From the NCBI RefSeq assembly GCF_020171845.1, contig NZ_JAIVAM010000004.1:62001-126000 (forward strand): 64,000 nucleotides of DNA. Direction: 5' to 3'. The position numbers and the translations under genes are program-made. Below, piece by piece: positions 16,436-25,299 of this stretch. The first letter of the stretch is position 1; the number at the start of each line of letters is the position of its first letter. Origin of the DNA: Cytobacillus kochii. Lineage in GTDB: Bacteria > Bacillota > Bacilli > Bacillales > Cytobacillaceae. The notes under the pieces are model-generated. The model did not search any database, was not told the DNA's origin, and saw only the letters and a list, made by a program, of their open reading frames with translations.

Positions 16436-17746
16436 ATGAAGGATATAACATTGATGGAACAATCTCATCAAAATCCTATATTAATCGTAACTGAGCACGG
16501 AAGAATGGTTACTGCTAACCCTATATTTACCCAACGGTTTGCGATTACAATACAAGAATTGAAAGATCAGTTGATTGAGGTTAGTAATTTTCCTTATTTG
16601 ATTGGCAAGCTTCATTGTCTAACGATTTTATCGGTTCTCTGTATCGTCAAAGTTAATAAGGAAAATGGGCATTATCGTTTAACTATTTTTTTAAAAGCAG
16701 ATGAAATTTCTCTCCCTGTTTTAAAACAGTTTCTTTCTTTATTACAAGAAAAAGAGCAATATACACCTAAGAATCATACAGCTAATTATGAATTTGCGCA
16801 TATTATCGGTGAAAGTCAAAAGTTATTAGAAGTGAAAGAACTAGCTGCTCGTATAGCTGTTAGTTCATCCACGGTTTTAATTACCGGTGAAAGTGGTACT
16901 GGTAAAGAATTATTCGCTCAAGCGATTCATCATGCCAGTCCAAGGAGAAGAGGTCCTTTTATTGCAGTCAATTGTGCAGCCATTCCATCAGAATTATTTG
17001 AATCTGAAGTATTTGGTTATGAAGAAGGCGCATTTAGTGGAGCGAAAAAAACAGGTAAACCAGGAAAAATTGAGCTAGCACAAAATGGCACATTGTTCCT
17101 TGACGAAATTTCTGAATTGCCTAAAGCGGCTCAAGGAAAGCTATTAAGGGTATTGCAAGAGAGAGAAGTTGAGAGGCTTGGATCCATAGGAAAAAAGCGA
17201 GTGGATATTCGGATTATAGCCGCCACGAATAGAGATTTATTTGAGCTCGTCTCGGCAGGGGAATTCAGACAAGATCTATATTATCGTTTATTCGTATTTG
17301 ATCTACCTATCCCCCCTTTAAGAGACAGAAAAGAAGATATATTACCGCTTGTTCACTATTTTTTAGATAAATATAATCAACAACTAAATAAAAACATAAA
17401 TCAGATTCATCCCCATTTGCTAAAATGCTTAATGGATCATGAATGGCCAGGTAATATAAGAGAATTAAAAGCTGTGGTAGAAAGAGGGGTAACACTTTCT
17501 TTAGGAGAAGAGTTAGGTGACAATGCAATGGTGAAAAGAATAGCGACTCAAACTAGTCAAACCCAGTGTTTACCAAGCAATAATAATTCAAAAACCTTAG
17601 AAGAGATCGTGAAAGAAACAGAGAAAAAAGCTATTGTTGAGGCTTTAGAAAAATCGGATGGAGATAAAACGATGGCTGCTGTCAAATTAAATATTCATTT
17701 GGCCAGTTTATATAGAAAAATGGCTAAATATCAAATCAAGACCTAA
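16436..17746 (+). CDS. Sigma-54-dependent transcriptional activator (PAS-AAA-Fis)
   Basis: A 436-residue enhancer-binding protein. A PAS-like sensor domain (about 1-110) precedes the AAA+ domain, which has Walker A GESGTGKE (151-158), Walker B GTLFLDEI and the arginine-finger region. A Fis-type helix-turn-helix lies at the C-terminus. The sigma-54 contact loop reads GAFSGA (198-203) instead of GAFTGA, a conservative change. The ATG at 16436 is preceded by AAAGG; a TTG at 16427 overlaps the previous gene. A clear -24/-12 promoter begins about 185 bases downstream of the gene, in front of the ali/bad-like operon, so this is very likely its dedicated activator. The PAS domain may sense a ring-acid ligand. 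Confidence 0.92.
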   Translation: MKDITLMEQSHQNPILIVTEHGRMVTANPIFTQRFAITIQELKDQLIEVSNFPYLIGKLHCLTILSVLCIVKVNKENGHYRLTIFLKADEISLPVLKQFLSLLQEKEQYTPKNHTANYEFAHIIGESQKLLEVKELAARIAVSSSTVLITGESGTGKELFAQAIHHASPRRRGPFIAVNCAAIPSELFESEVFGYEEGAFSGAKKTGKPGKIELAQNGTLFLDEISELPKAAQGKLLRVLQEREVERLGSIGKKRVDIRIIAATNRDLFELVSAGEFRQDLYYRLFVFDLPIPPLRDRKEDILPLVHYFLDKYNQQLNKNINQIHPHLLKCLMDHEWPGNIRELKAVVERGVTLSLGEELGDNAMVKRIATQTSQTQCLPSNNNSKTLEEIVKETEKKAIVEALEKSDGDKTMAAVKLNIHLASLYRKMAKYQIKT

Positions 17747-17754
17747 GTAAGTAG

Positions 17755-17803
17755 AAAACGTAAGCAGATTTTGGCAGGGAGCCAATTTGTTTACGTTTTT
17801 TTG
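17755..17803 (+). terminator. Terminator after the sigma-54 activator
   Basis: AAAACGTAAGCA with an inner ATT/GGC arm pairs with the complementary arm ending TTTACGTTTTTTTG. The paired region is about 20 bases with a few mismatches. Confidence 0.8.
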
Positions 17804-17841
17804 TTGATAACACTCGTTCATTTACTGTATGATGACACATT

Positions 17842-17880
17842 TTTGCAAATATAATTCGCAAAAGTGAGATAAATTCGCAA
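17842..17880. promoter_or_regulatory. Candidate upstream activating sequence for the sigma-54 activator
   Basis: A near-perfect 21-base palindrome (17842-17862, TTTGCAAATATAATTCGCAAA) is followed by a further half site, AATTCGCAA (17872-17880), that directly repeats 17853-17861 at a 19-base period. It lies about 50-90 bases upstream of the -24/-12 promoter, a normal distance for enhancer sites. Confidence 0.65.
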
Positions 17881-17930
17881 TGGTAAGAAGAATGAAACCG
17901 AATAAACAGCTTCAAACAAATAAATTAATT

Positions 17931-17947
17931 TGGCATGGTTCTTGCTT
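17931..17947 (+). promoter_or_regulatory. Sigma-54 (-24/-12) promoter
   Basis: TGGCAT-GGTTC-TTGCTT. The invariant GG (17932-17933) and GC (17944-17945) are separated by exactly 10 bases, matching the TGGCAY-N5-TTGC consensus. It is 24 bases upstream of the acyl-CoA dehydrogenase start. Confidence 0.88.
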
Positions 17948-17970
17948 ATTAGTAACTGAGAGGAGGATGG

Positions 17971-19137
17971 ATGATGTTACAATTTTCATTTACTGAAGAG
18001 CAAGAGGACTTTCGAAAAACCTTAAGACAATATTCTAAAGAGGTATTATTACCTCAATATACAAAATGGGACAGGGAAAAAAAAACGCCGAGACATTTAT
18101 GGGAGGAGCTAGGGGAGTTAGGTGTAACAGGTCTGCGTATTCCAGAAAAATATGGTGGAAGTGCTGCAGATTGTATCACGACAGGTATTGCTGCTGAAGA
18201 AATAGGCAAAGGTGATTTTAATTTAACTTATTCAGTAATGTTAAATGCATTAATAGGAGAAATTCTCTCTATTCATGCAAATAATGCTATGAAATCAGAG
18301 TGGCTACCGAAAATTGCACAAGGAAAATCAATTGTTGGGATTGCAATTACTGAGCCACAAGCAGGTACCGATGCAGGTGGAATACAATCAACAGCTATTA
18401 GAAAAGGGAATCATTTCATTCTAAATGGTGAGAAATCCGGGATTAGTGTGGCAACAGTGGCGGATGCATTTATTCTTTTTGCTAAAACTGACCCAACTGC
18501 CGGAAATAGAGGAATATCCGCTTTTCTTGTACCTAGTGATCTACCAGGAGTAGATTGCAGAGGTTATGAAGATATGGGAAATATCCCAATAGGTAGAGGC
18601 TCCGTTTATTTAACTGATGTGAGGATTCCTGAGCAATACTTGATTGGTAATCTAAATGAAGGCTTCTCTCAAGTGATGAATGGCTTTGATTTAAGTCGAC
18701 TTTTAATAGGACTTCAATGTATAGGGACAGCCACACAAAGTTTGGATGAAACAATAGAACATGTGAAAACAAGACATTCTTTCGGCAAACCACTAGCTGT
18801 GAATCAAGCAGTCTCTTTTCCGATAGTACACCATTATACTCAACTGGAGCTTGTTAAATGGCAAGCTTATCGAGGACTGTGGCTGCGTGATGAAGGTTTA
18901 CAACATACGAAGGAAGCAGCATCTGTTAAGTGGCTTGCACCTAAATATAGTAGTGAAGCGATTCATGAATGCCTCCTATTAAATGGGCACTATGCTTATA
19001 CAAAAGAAATGCCATTTGAACAAAGATTAAGAGATGTCATTGGATTAGAGATTGGTGATGGAACAGCCCAAGCAAACCAAATGGTAATCGCCAAACATCT
19101 TATAGGGAAAGAATTCCGATCTTATCAAAAAATATAA
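17971..19137 (+). CDS. Acyl-CoA dehydrogenase, AliB-like
   Basis: A 388-residue acyl-CoA dehydrogenase with IAITEPQAGTDAGG, LNGEKSGIS and the RHSFGK segment. The residue aligned with the usual catalytic glutamate is Asp363 in EIGDGTAQ. Aspartate at this site occurs in some subfamilies and may suit alicyclic or branched substrates. It is the first gene behind the sigma-54 promoter and is followed by BadI-, AliA- and BadH-like genes. I therefore infer cyclohexanecarboxyl-CoA dehydrogenase (to cyclohex-1-ene-1-carboxyl-CoA). AGGAGG precedes the start; two ATGs (17971, 17974) are possible. Confidence 0.8.
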   Translation: MMLQFSFTEEQEDFRKTLRQYSKEVLLPQYTKWDREKKTPRHLWEELGELGVTGLRIPEKYGGSAADCITTGIAAEEIGKGDFNLTYSVMLNALIGEILSIHANNAMKSEWLPKIAQGKSIVGIAITEPQAGTDAGGIQSTAIRKGNHFILNGEKSGISVATVADAFILFAKTDPTAGNRGISAFLVPSDLPGVDCRGYEDMGNIPIGRGSVYLTDVRIPEQYLIGNLNEGFSQVMNGFDLSRLLIGLQCIGTATQSLDETIEHVKTRHSFGKPLAVNQAVSFPIVHHYTQLELVKWQAYRGLWLRDEGLQHTKEAASVKWLAPKYSSEAIHECLLLNGHYAYTKEMPFEQRLRDVIGLEIGDGTAQANQMVIAKHLIGKEFRSYQKI

Positions 19138-19167
19138 ATACAAATCAGAAGAAAAGGAGAATCACTA

Positions 19168-19968
19168 ATGGAATTAATAGATACGATACTAGAAAAGAAA
19201 AATGGCGTAGCGAAAATAACTATTAACCGACCAGAAGTTTATAATGCCTTTCGAGCACAAACAATTAAAGAATTAATTTGGTGTTTTCGTGAAGCTTGGG
19301 ATGATAACACAATTGGTGTGGTGATTTTAACAGGTACAGGAGAAAAAGCATTTTGCACAGGTGGCGATCAAAAACAAAAAGATGGAGAAAGTGGCTATGA
19401 TGGTAAAGGTGGTCTAGGAAATGGAATTGGCCTTGAAATAGAGAATCTCCATCAAACGATAAGAAACATCCCTAAGCCAGTTATTGCTGCGGTTAATGGC
19501 TATGCAATCGGTGGGGGCCACGTATTACATGTAGTGTGTGATTTAACAATTGCCGCTGATACCGCAAAGTTTGGGCAATCAGGGCCAAAGGTTGGGAGCT
19601 TTGATGCAGGATATGGATCTGCCTATTTAGCAAGAATCGTTGGTGAGAAGAAAGCGAGAGAAATTTGGTACTTATGTGAACAATATAGCGCTGATGAATG
19701 TAAGGAAATGGGACTAGTGAATAAAGTAGTACCATTACAAGAATTACAGCAGGCGGCTGAAGACTGGGCACAAAAAATACTGCAAAAAAGTCCAACAGCA
19801 ATTAAAATGTTGAAACTGTCCTTCAATGCAGATAGTGCAAATATCCAAGGGATTACGCAGTTGTCAATGGCCAATTTAGCATTATTCTATCAATCTAATG
19901 AATCAGCGGAAGGGAAAAATGCTTTCCTAGAAAAACGGCCAGTAGATTTTTCTACGTTTAGAAGTTAA
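19168..19968 (+). CDS. badI: 2-ketocyclohexanecarboxyl-CoA hydrolase (BadI-like crotonase)
   Basis: A 266-residue crotonase close to the MenB/BadI branch rather than to ordinary enoyl-CoA hydratases. The MenB-type block GQSGPKVGSFDAGYGSAYLARIVGEKKAREIWYLC is nearly complete, and the oxyanion-hole segments FCTGGDQK and NGYAIGGGH are present. BadI opens the ring of 2-ketocyclohexanecarboxyl-CoA to pimeloyl-CoA by a reverse Dieckmann reaction. MenB itself would be expected beside menD/menE, which are absent here. The neighbouring AliA- and BadH-like genes support the BadI role. Confidence 0.78.
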   Translation: MELIDTILEKKNGVAKITINRPEVYNAFRAQTIKELIWCFREAWDDNTIGVVILTGTGEKAFCTGGDQKQKDGESGYDGKGGLGNGIGLEIENLHQTIRNIPKPVIAAVNGYAIGGGHVLHVVCDLTIAADTAKFGQSGPKVGSFDAGYGSAYLARIVGEKKAREIWYLCEQYSADECKEMGLVNKVVPLQELQQAAEDWAQKILQKSPTAIKMLKLSFNADSANIQGITQLSMANLALFYQSNESAEGKNAFLEKRPVDFSTFRS

Positions 19969-19992
19969 ATGAAAGATGAAGGAGTGTTTATT

Positions 19993-21603
19993 GTGGAACA
20001 ATTAGATGGATTAACATCATATTCTTCACAATGGCTCAATAAAACGATGATTGATTACTTAGATGAAGCAATCACACGTACACCAAATAAAACAGCGATT
20101 ATCGATAGTAAAAGTCGATACACATACAAAATGTTAGGTTCAGTGGTCGATCGCGTCGCACTAGGTTTATTGGACTTAGGTATAAAAAAAGGCGATGTCA
20201 TTTCTATTCAGCTTCCGAATTGGAATGAGTTTGTTATTCTGCATTATGCTGCTTCAAAAATTGGGGCGATTACGAACCCTCTTGTACCTATTTACCGAGA
20301 AAGAGAACTTACTTATATGGTTAAAGAGGCAGGGGCTAAATTATTAATTATTCCAGATTGTTTTAGAGGCCATGATTATATTGAAATGGTAGGAAAATGT
20401 CTAAACGAATGGCCGGAACTTGAGAATGTTGTTGTTGTAGGAAATTCGTTACCAATACCGAAAAAAATGAAATCGTTTGCATCAATAGTCACTTCTATAG
20501 ACATACTTCAAAAACGTAGAGATGAGCTAAACATAGAAATAGATCCTAATGAAGTGACTGAGATCATCTTTACATCAGGCACAACAGGTCTTCCTAAAGG
20601 TGTCATGCATACTCATAATACTTTATGTATTACTTCCCATTATTGGATTGATCATTTGCAATTAACGAATGAAGATGTGTTATTTATGGCTTCAACCTTT
20701 GCCCATCAAACTGGGTTTGCATACGGTGTAAGGTTACCAACACAATATGGTGGTACAGCCGTCTACCAAGATACTTGGAATCCAGATTCATTCTTAAAGC
20801 TTATAGAAACAGAGAAAGTGACTTTTACGGCTGGAGCTACACCTTTTCTAAAAGACACAATCGCAGCGGCTAAAAAAAGCACAGCAGATATTAGTAGTTT
20901 GAAGTATTTTATTGCTTTAGGCGCCCCTATTCCGAGAAACTTAGTCAAACAAGCAGAAAAGGTTGTATCATTCAAAATATTGGCCGGTTGGGGGCAAACA
21001 GAAAATGGGTTAGTTACCTTAACAAAGAGAACTGATTCCATTCAAAAATTGACGGAAACAGATGGTGTTGCTTTCACTGGCATGGAAGTAAAGGTTGTCA
21101 ATCAAGAAGGGGAGACTTGCCAGGCAGGAGAAGAAGGTAATATTTATTGCCGTGGACCGGCTTTATTTCGCGGTTATTATAAACAAATAGAGAAAACGCA
21201 GTCTGAATTCGATCGAGATTGGTTTATTACTGGTGATAGAGGCGTGTTGGATGAGGATGGTTATTTAAGAATTACTGGTAGAAACAAAGATATTATTATT
21301 CGAGGTGGGGAAAATATCCCCGTATCTTATATTGAAAATGTCCTATATGAGTATGAGTTGATCAATGATGTGCAGGTTGTGGCAATGCCAGATGAACGAT
21401 TGCAAGAAAAAGCATGCGCATTTATTCAATTGAAACAAGGGGCTACTACGCTTACTTTAGCGATGTTACAACAGTTTTTACTGGAAAAAGGGGTAGCGAA
21501 ACAATATTGGCCCGAACATTTTGTTCTTCTAGAGGAATTTCCACGAACAGCAAGTGGAAAAATCCAGAAGTTTAAATTAAGAGAATCGTTACTAAAGAAT
21601 TGA
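19993..21603 (+). CDS. aliA: Acyl-CoA ligase, cyclohexanecarboxylate-CoA ligase (AliA-like)
   Basis: A 536-residue AMP-forming ligase. The AMP motif is FTSGTTGLPKGVMHTHN; other features are GWGQTENG, WFITGDRGVLDEDGYLRITGRNKD and the C-terminal adenylation lysine region PRTASGKIQK. The GTG at 19993 is 8 bases after AAGGAG and is preferred over the ATG at 19969, which has no ribosome site and abuts the previous stop. It would activate the ring acid with ATP and CoA. Relatives include cyclohexanecarboxylate and medium-chain fatty acid ligases, so specificity is inferred from the operon. Confidence 0.78.
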   Translation: MEQLDGLTSYSSQWLNKTMIDYLDEAITRTPNKTAIIDSKSRYTYKMLGSVVDRVALGLLDLGIKKGDVISIQLPNWNEFVILHYAASKIGAITNPLVPIYRERELTYMVKEAGAKLLIIPDCFRGHDYIEMVGKCLNEWPELENVVVVGNSLPIPKKMKSFASIVTSIDILQKRRDELNIEIDPNEVTEIIFTSGTTGLPKGVMHTHNTLCITSHYWIDHLQLTNEDVLFMASTFAHQTGFAYGVRLPTQYGGTAVYQDTWNPDSFLKLIETEKVTFTAGATPFLKDTIAAAKKSTADISSLKYFIALGAPIPRNLVKQAEKVVSFKILAGWGQTENGLVTLTKRTDSIQKLTETDGVAFTGMEVKVVNQEGETCQAGEEGNIYCRGPALFRGYYKQIEKTQSEFDRDWFITGDRGVLDEDGYLRITGRNKDIIIRGGENIPVSYIENVLYEYELINDVQVVAMPDERLQEKACAFIQLKQGATTLTLAMLQQFLLEKGVAKQYWPEHFVLLEEFPRTASGKIQKFKLRESLLKN

Positions 21604-21635
21604 ATGTGACTTAAGTAAAAAGGAGTGTTTGAATA

Positions 21636-22376
21636 ATGAGTAAAATTGCCTATATTACCGGTGGCGGTAGGGGGATGGGAAGAGCAATTTGTTTAGCCGT
21701 TGCAAATAATTATCAAGTGGTTGCCAGTGATATCAATATAAATAATGCGAAAGAAACTATTGAACTTGTGAAAGAAATAGGTGGAGAGGGGTTTGCTGTA
21801 CATTGTGATGTTACGAGTTTAGAAAGTGTAGAACGATCAGTAAAGGAAGTGCAGCAGAAGTATGGGCGTATTGATTTACTTGTAAATAATGCGGGATGGG
21901 ATAAAATTGAACCATTTTTACAAAGTGAACCCGATACTTGGAGAAAGGTAATAGACATTAATTTAATGGGTCAAGTACACACATGTAAAACGATCCTGCC
22001 ATTAATGATAGAAAATGGGAAAGGAAAGGTAGTCAACATTGCTTCAGATTCTGGGAGAGTAGGTTCAAGTGGAGAAGGAGTTTACTCTGCTGCTAAAGGT
22101 GGTGTAATTGCATTTACAAAGACGATTGCAAGAGAAATGGCCAGATATCAGATTAATGTGAACTGCATTGCGCCAGGTCCAGCCGATACGCCACTTTTCC
22201 AGGAGATAGGATCTTATAATAAAGGGATTGCTGCTGCACTAGAGAAAGCCATTCCATTCCGAAAATTAGCCCAACCAGAGGATATTGCTGGGGCAGTCGC
22301 TTTTTTTGCTTCGAAGGAAGCGGATTATATTACCGGGCAAACACTTTCTGTTAACGGTGGTTTAACAATGTGTTAA
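21636..22376 (+). CDS. badH: 2-hydroxycyclohexanecarboxyl-CoA dehydrogenase (BadH-like SDR)
   Basis: A 246-residue classical SDR. It has the nucleotide motif TGGGRGMG (9-16), NNAG, and the catalytic Ser and Tyr-x3-Lys (VYSAAK). The passage NNAGWDKIEPFLQSEP and the IASDSGRVGSSGE segment resemble BadH of Rhodopseudomonas rather than FabG. BadH oxidises 2-hydroxy- to 2-ketocyclohexanecarboxyl-CoA with NAD, the substrate for the BadI-like enzyme two genes upstream. It is last in the sigma-54 operon; a short AAAAAGG/CCTTTTT hairpin (22386-22405) follows the stop. Confidence 0.82.
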   Translation: MSKIAYITGGGRGMGRAICLAVANNYQVVASDININNAKETIELVKEIGGEGFAVHCDVTSLESVERSVKEVQQKYGRIDLLVNNAGWDKIEPFLQSEPDTWRKVIDINLMGQVHTCKTILPLMIENGKGKVVNIASDSGRVGSSGEGVYSAAKGGVIAFTKTIAREMARYQINVNCIAPGPADTPLFQEIGSYNKGIAAALEKAIPFRKLAQPEDIAGAVAFFASKEADYITGQTLSVNGGLTMC

Positions 22377-22442
22377 ACAAGATAAAAAAAAGGATAACCT
22401 TTTTCCTAAGTTCTTAAGGATAGAAAATAAAGAATAAGAGCA

Positions 22443-22480
22443 TGCAAACAAGCCGAAACCTTATTCGGCTTGTTTGTATT
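22443..22480. terminator. Bidirectional terminator
   Basis: A perfect 13-base stem, CAAACAAGCCGAA (22445-22457) with 22464-22476, lies between the convergent BadH-like and YdaT-like genes. Confidence 0.85.
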
Positions 22481-22507
22481 TGTGCTTGAATAGGCAGTAA
22501 TATATTG

Positions 22508-22966
22508 TTACTCTTCTATATCATAAGAATGTTTCTCGTCAATGGTCCCATCTTTTTTATATATTACAAGATGTGTATTTTTATTTTGAGCGATTTCCTT
22601 TGCTCTTTTGACTGCTTCTGCCTTCGTAGGAAGGATCTCAGATGGTTTTTTTCCTTGATCAGTTGTAATTGCCCAACCATCATCGTGTGGTAGTACATGT
22701 TGTCCTTCTTGAACGCGTTTACTCTTTTCTTTATCCCCTTTTCCTTTGGGTTGTAACTCACTGTCAGTTGCTTGAATCATTTGGTTTCGTTCTTTCGTTG
22801 TTGCATTGCTATACCATTTTTTACTTTGTTCAATGGCAATTGGGATAGCACGACTTTCATTATAGCCATCACGTATGAGGCTGTTAGCTATTTCAATGGC
22901 TTTTTTCTTCATCGCTGTTTCTAAGTTTTTGAATGAATCGGGATAATCTGTCGTATGCCAGGGCAT
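22508..22966 (-). CDS. DUF2188 domain protein (YdaT-like)
   Basis: A 152-residue hydrophilic protein. The N-terminus (MPWHTTDYPDSFKNLE, AIEIANSLIRDGYNESRAIPIAI) matches the YdaT family of Bacillus. The C-terminus carries a DUF2188 repeat (DDGWAITTDQGKKPSEILPTKAEA). In B. subtilis ydaT is a general-stress gene; no sigma-B promoter was checked convincingly here. The ATG at 22966 is used because AGGAGGTGG ends just before it; the upstream GTG is inside the ribosome site. Biochemical function is unknown. Confidence 0.82.
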   Translation of the reverse strand: MPWHTTDYPDSFKNLETAMKKKAIEIANSLIRDGYNESRAIPIAIEQSKKWYSNATTKERNQMIQATDSELQPKGKGDKEKSKRVQEGQHVLPHDDGWAITTDQGKKPSEILPTKAEAVKRAKEIAQNKNTHLVIYKKDGTIDEKHSYDIEE

Positions 22967-23086
22967 GTTCTCCACCTCCTAGTTTATTATTAAATGCATA
23001 CCCTAGTTTGATAAAGATTACTCATAAAAATAAAAGTAAGAGTAGTACATAACAATAGTGAAATATCTAAAAATTTAGAATAATGA

Positions 23087-23115
23087 TTGACAAATGATGG
23101 GTATCTATTTAAAAT
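23087..23115 (+). promoter_or_regulatory. Sigma-A promoter for the alpha/beta hydrolase gene
   Basis: TTGACA (23087-23092), a 17-base spacer and TAAAAT (23110-23115) give a near-consensus promoter. Confidence 0.75.
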
Positions 23116-23123
23116 TAAAACAA

Positions 23124-23141
23124 TGTTTTGTTATAGAAACA
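23124..23141. promoter_or_regulatory. Candidate IclR operator, site 1
   Basis: TGTTT-N8-AAACA starts 9 bases after the -10 box (23115), within a longer ATGTTT/AAACAT inverted repeat (23123-23142). The same 18-base pattern follows the promoters of the MFS and cupin genes. Confidence 0.55.
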
Positions 23142-23161
23142 TAATGAAGAGGAGGAGTAAA

Positions 23162-23965
23162 ATGCCTACCATAAGAGTAAGTAAAGAAATGAAGATTCAT
23201 TACAGAGTGAAAGGTGAGGGAAAGCCGCTTATTATTTTACACGGGTTAGGTAATAATTCTCAGTCGTGGACAAAACAATTGGATGATTTATCAAAAGACT
23301 TTCAAGTATTCGTTTGGGATGCACCAGGTTATGGTCAAAGTAGTGATCCGGAGGAAGAGTTTACAAGTTTTCGGCAATTTGCTGATGTACTAAAGCAATT
23401 TGTCGATGCACTAGAATTACAAAAATTTTACTTACTTGGTCATTCAATGGGTTCTGCCATAGCTATAGATTTTACCTACCGTTACAAAGATAGAGTTGAA
23501 TTACTTATTATTGCTGATCCAACACGAGGGGCTGCTGGGAATAGTGAAGAAGAGAACAGGAAAAAGTTAACTAGAAGAGTTTATAATGTGACAAACCTGA
23601 CAGGAGAAGAACTAGCAAAACAAAGAGTAAGAGAATTGTTGGCGCCAGAGGCGAATCTGGAGGTTGTGAAAGAAGCAGAAAGAATTATGGCACAAGTTCG
23701 ACCGAAAGGGTATATCTCGGTTGCTAACTCATTATATTCCTTGGATCACACAGACATTTATGGGAGTATAACAACGCCAACTTTAATATTATGTGGTGAA
23801 TTTGATAAGGCAACTCCTGTTGAAGAAGCAGAAATATTTCATCATGCGATTGCCGAATCACAGTTGGTGATCATTCCTAAGACAGGCCATCTATGCTATC
23901 AAGAGGATCCAGCATCTTTTAATGAAGCCGTTCGGACATTTCTGCAAAATCCTGTAAATATATAA
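23162..23965 (+). CDS. Alpha/beta hydrolase, meta-cleavage-type
   Basis: A 267-residue alpha/beta hydrolase with nucleophile Ser95 (GHSMGSA), acid Asp215 (GEFDKATPV) and His243 (KTGHLCY); the oxyanion region is LHGLGNNSQSW. It resembles 3-oxoadipate enol-lactonases and C-C hydrolases of meta-cleavage products. With an extradiol dioxygenase in the same cluster, hydrolysis of the ring-fission product is a plausible role. The ATG at 23162 is set by GAGGAGGAG; the longer frame from 23087 would overlap its own promoter. A Fur-like TGAAAATGATTCTTA follows the stop. Confidence 0.8.
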   Translation: MPTIRVSKEMKIHYRVKGEGKPLIILHGLGNNSQSWTKQLDDLSKDFQVFVWDAPGYGQSSDPEEEFTSFRQFADVLKQFVDALELQKFYLLGHSMGSAIAIDFTYRYKDRVELLIIADPTRGAAGNSEEENRKKLTRRVYNVTNLTGEELAKQRVRELLAPEANLEVVKEAERIMAQVRPKGYISVANSLYSLDHTDIYGSITTPTLILCGEFDKATPVEEAEIFHHAIAESQLVIIPKTGHLCYQEDPASFNEAVRTFLQNPVNI

Positions 23966-24048
23966 ATGAAAATGATTCTTAATATCTTTTTCATCGATTT
24001 TTTGTTAAAATAGTAATATAGCATTTACTGGGAAAGTGGGGTGATGGA

Positions 24049-24825
24049 GTGGCTAACGGTGAAAAAGAGAGATATAATGCCAATTCATTAGTCAGAGGAT
24101 TAGAAATTTTGAAATTATTCAACGGTGGACGTCCAACGATGTCTCTAGCTGAAATTGCGAAGGAACTAAATGTAAGTCGTACAGTACCATACCGTTTACT
24201 TTATACATTGCAAACGTTAGGTTACTTACATCAAGATGAACATACAAAGCGCTATAGCTTAACACCAAAAGTGCTTGAGCTTGGGTTTGCTTATTTGAAT
24301 AGTTTAAACTTACCTGAAATCATTCAGCCTTATTTGGATACACTCCGTGATACAACTGGAGCGTCATGTCATTTATCGATATTAGATGATTATGAAGTCG
24401 TATACATAGGTAGTGCACCTGTTCGCGGGGTATCTGCCATAAATGTAAATATCGGTTTAAGATTGCCTGCACATGCAACAGCTAATGGCAAGCTTCTATT
24501 AGCTATGCAACCAGAAGGGAAGCTACGTGAGACAGTGTATGGATCTAACTTAAAACCGTATACAGAAAAAACGCAAACTGATTTACCTGGGTTCTTTGAA
24601 GAATTAGAAACAATCAGGAAAAACGGTTATGCGATATCTTTAGGTGAATTCCATCAAGGGATTCAATCTGTGGCTGCGCCAATCTATGATCGTAGTGGAA
24701 AAGTGGTAGCAGCCATAAATATTGTCGCCACTGATGTCACATATCAGAATGATTTTATCGAAAAAGTAGCTTTACCGAAAATCCTTGATATATCCAAACA
24801 ATTATCCGGACTTGTTGGAAATTGA
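24049..24825 (+). CDS. IclR family transcriptional regulator
   Basis: A 258-residue IclR protein. The N-terminal winged helix (LVRGLEILKLFNGG, SLAEIAKELNVSRTVPYRLLYTLQTLGYL, about 13-63) is followed by the effector domain with LPAHATANGKLLLA and GIQSVAAPIYDRSGKVVAAINI. Such proteins control aromatic acid catabolism and bind small aromatic or keto acids. GTG 24049 follows GGGGTGATGGA. It lies between the hydrolase and the transporter, whose promoters share a palindromic motif. It is therefore the obvious candidate regulator of the cluster. Confidence 0.9.
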   Translation: MANGEKERYNANSLVRGLEILKLFNGGRPTMSLAEIAKELNVSRTVPYRLLYTLQTLGYLHQDEHTKRYSLTPKVLELGFAYLNSLNLPEIIQPYLDTLRDTTGASCHLSILDDYEVVYIGSAPVRGVSAINVNIGLRLPAHATANGKLLLAMQPEGKLRETVYGSNLKPYTEKTQTDLPGFFEELETIRKNGYAISLGEFHQGIQSVAAPIYDRSGKVVAAINIVATDVTYQNDFIEKVALPKILDISKQLSGLVGN

Positions 24826-24864
24826 TTCACTAGAAGACACGAACTACTCACTATCAATTGTTGT

Positions 24865-24892
24865 ACCCGAATCTTATTGATTCGGGTTTTTG
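24865..24892 (+). terminator. Terminator after the iclR-type gene
   Basis: ACCCGAATC pairs perfectly with GATTCGGGT (24879-24887) and is followed by TTTTTG. Confidence 0.88.
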
Positions 24893-25299
24893 TATTGGAT
24901 TTACCTTTTTCTTTACCATGAAACTTAGTTCTTTCCAGTTTATGAAAGAGTAATTGTTTGGTTCATTTATGTACAATCTTTCCCCTGGTGTTGCACTCAT
25001 AGTTATAACTCTACAATCTAATCTACTAGATTAACCATTACTATTTCAACTCTTCATTTGTCTTTCCTTTGACTCTCTTTTTATAAATCGTTCACGATAA
25101 AAAACGTCAATAAATTGAATAGATTCTAAAAAAATAAATGAAATCACCTGATAAAGTGACATTTATCTCTTAATTTTCGAAACTTTATGGGATTCTTTAA
25201 AATAATACGCATTCACTATTAGAATAAGCGAACTCACTTGAGATGTTCAATTTTCATTATAAGTATAGTGAAAATAGTTTTAATTTATAACAATCTGTA

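Noticed and set aside
23966-23990. A Fur-like TGAAAATGATTCTTA after the hydrolase gene
   Set aside because: Only one half-site is good and no promoter is positioned beside it; noted but not listed as a feature.
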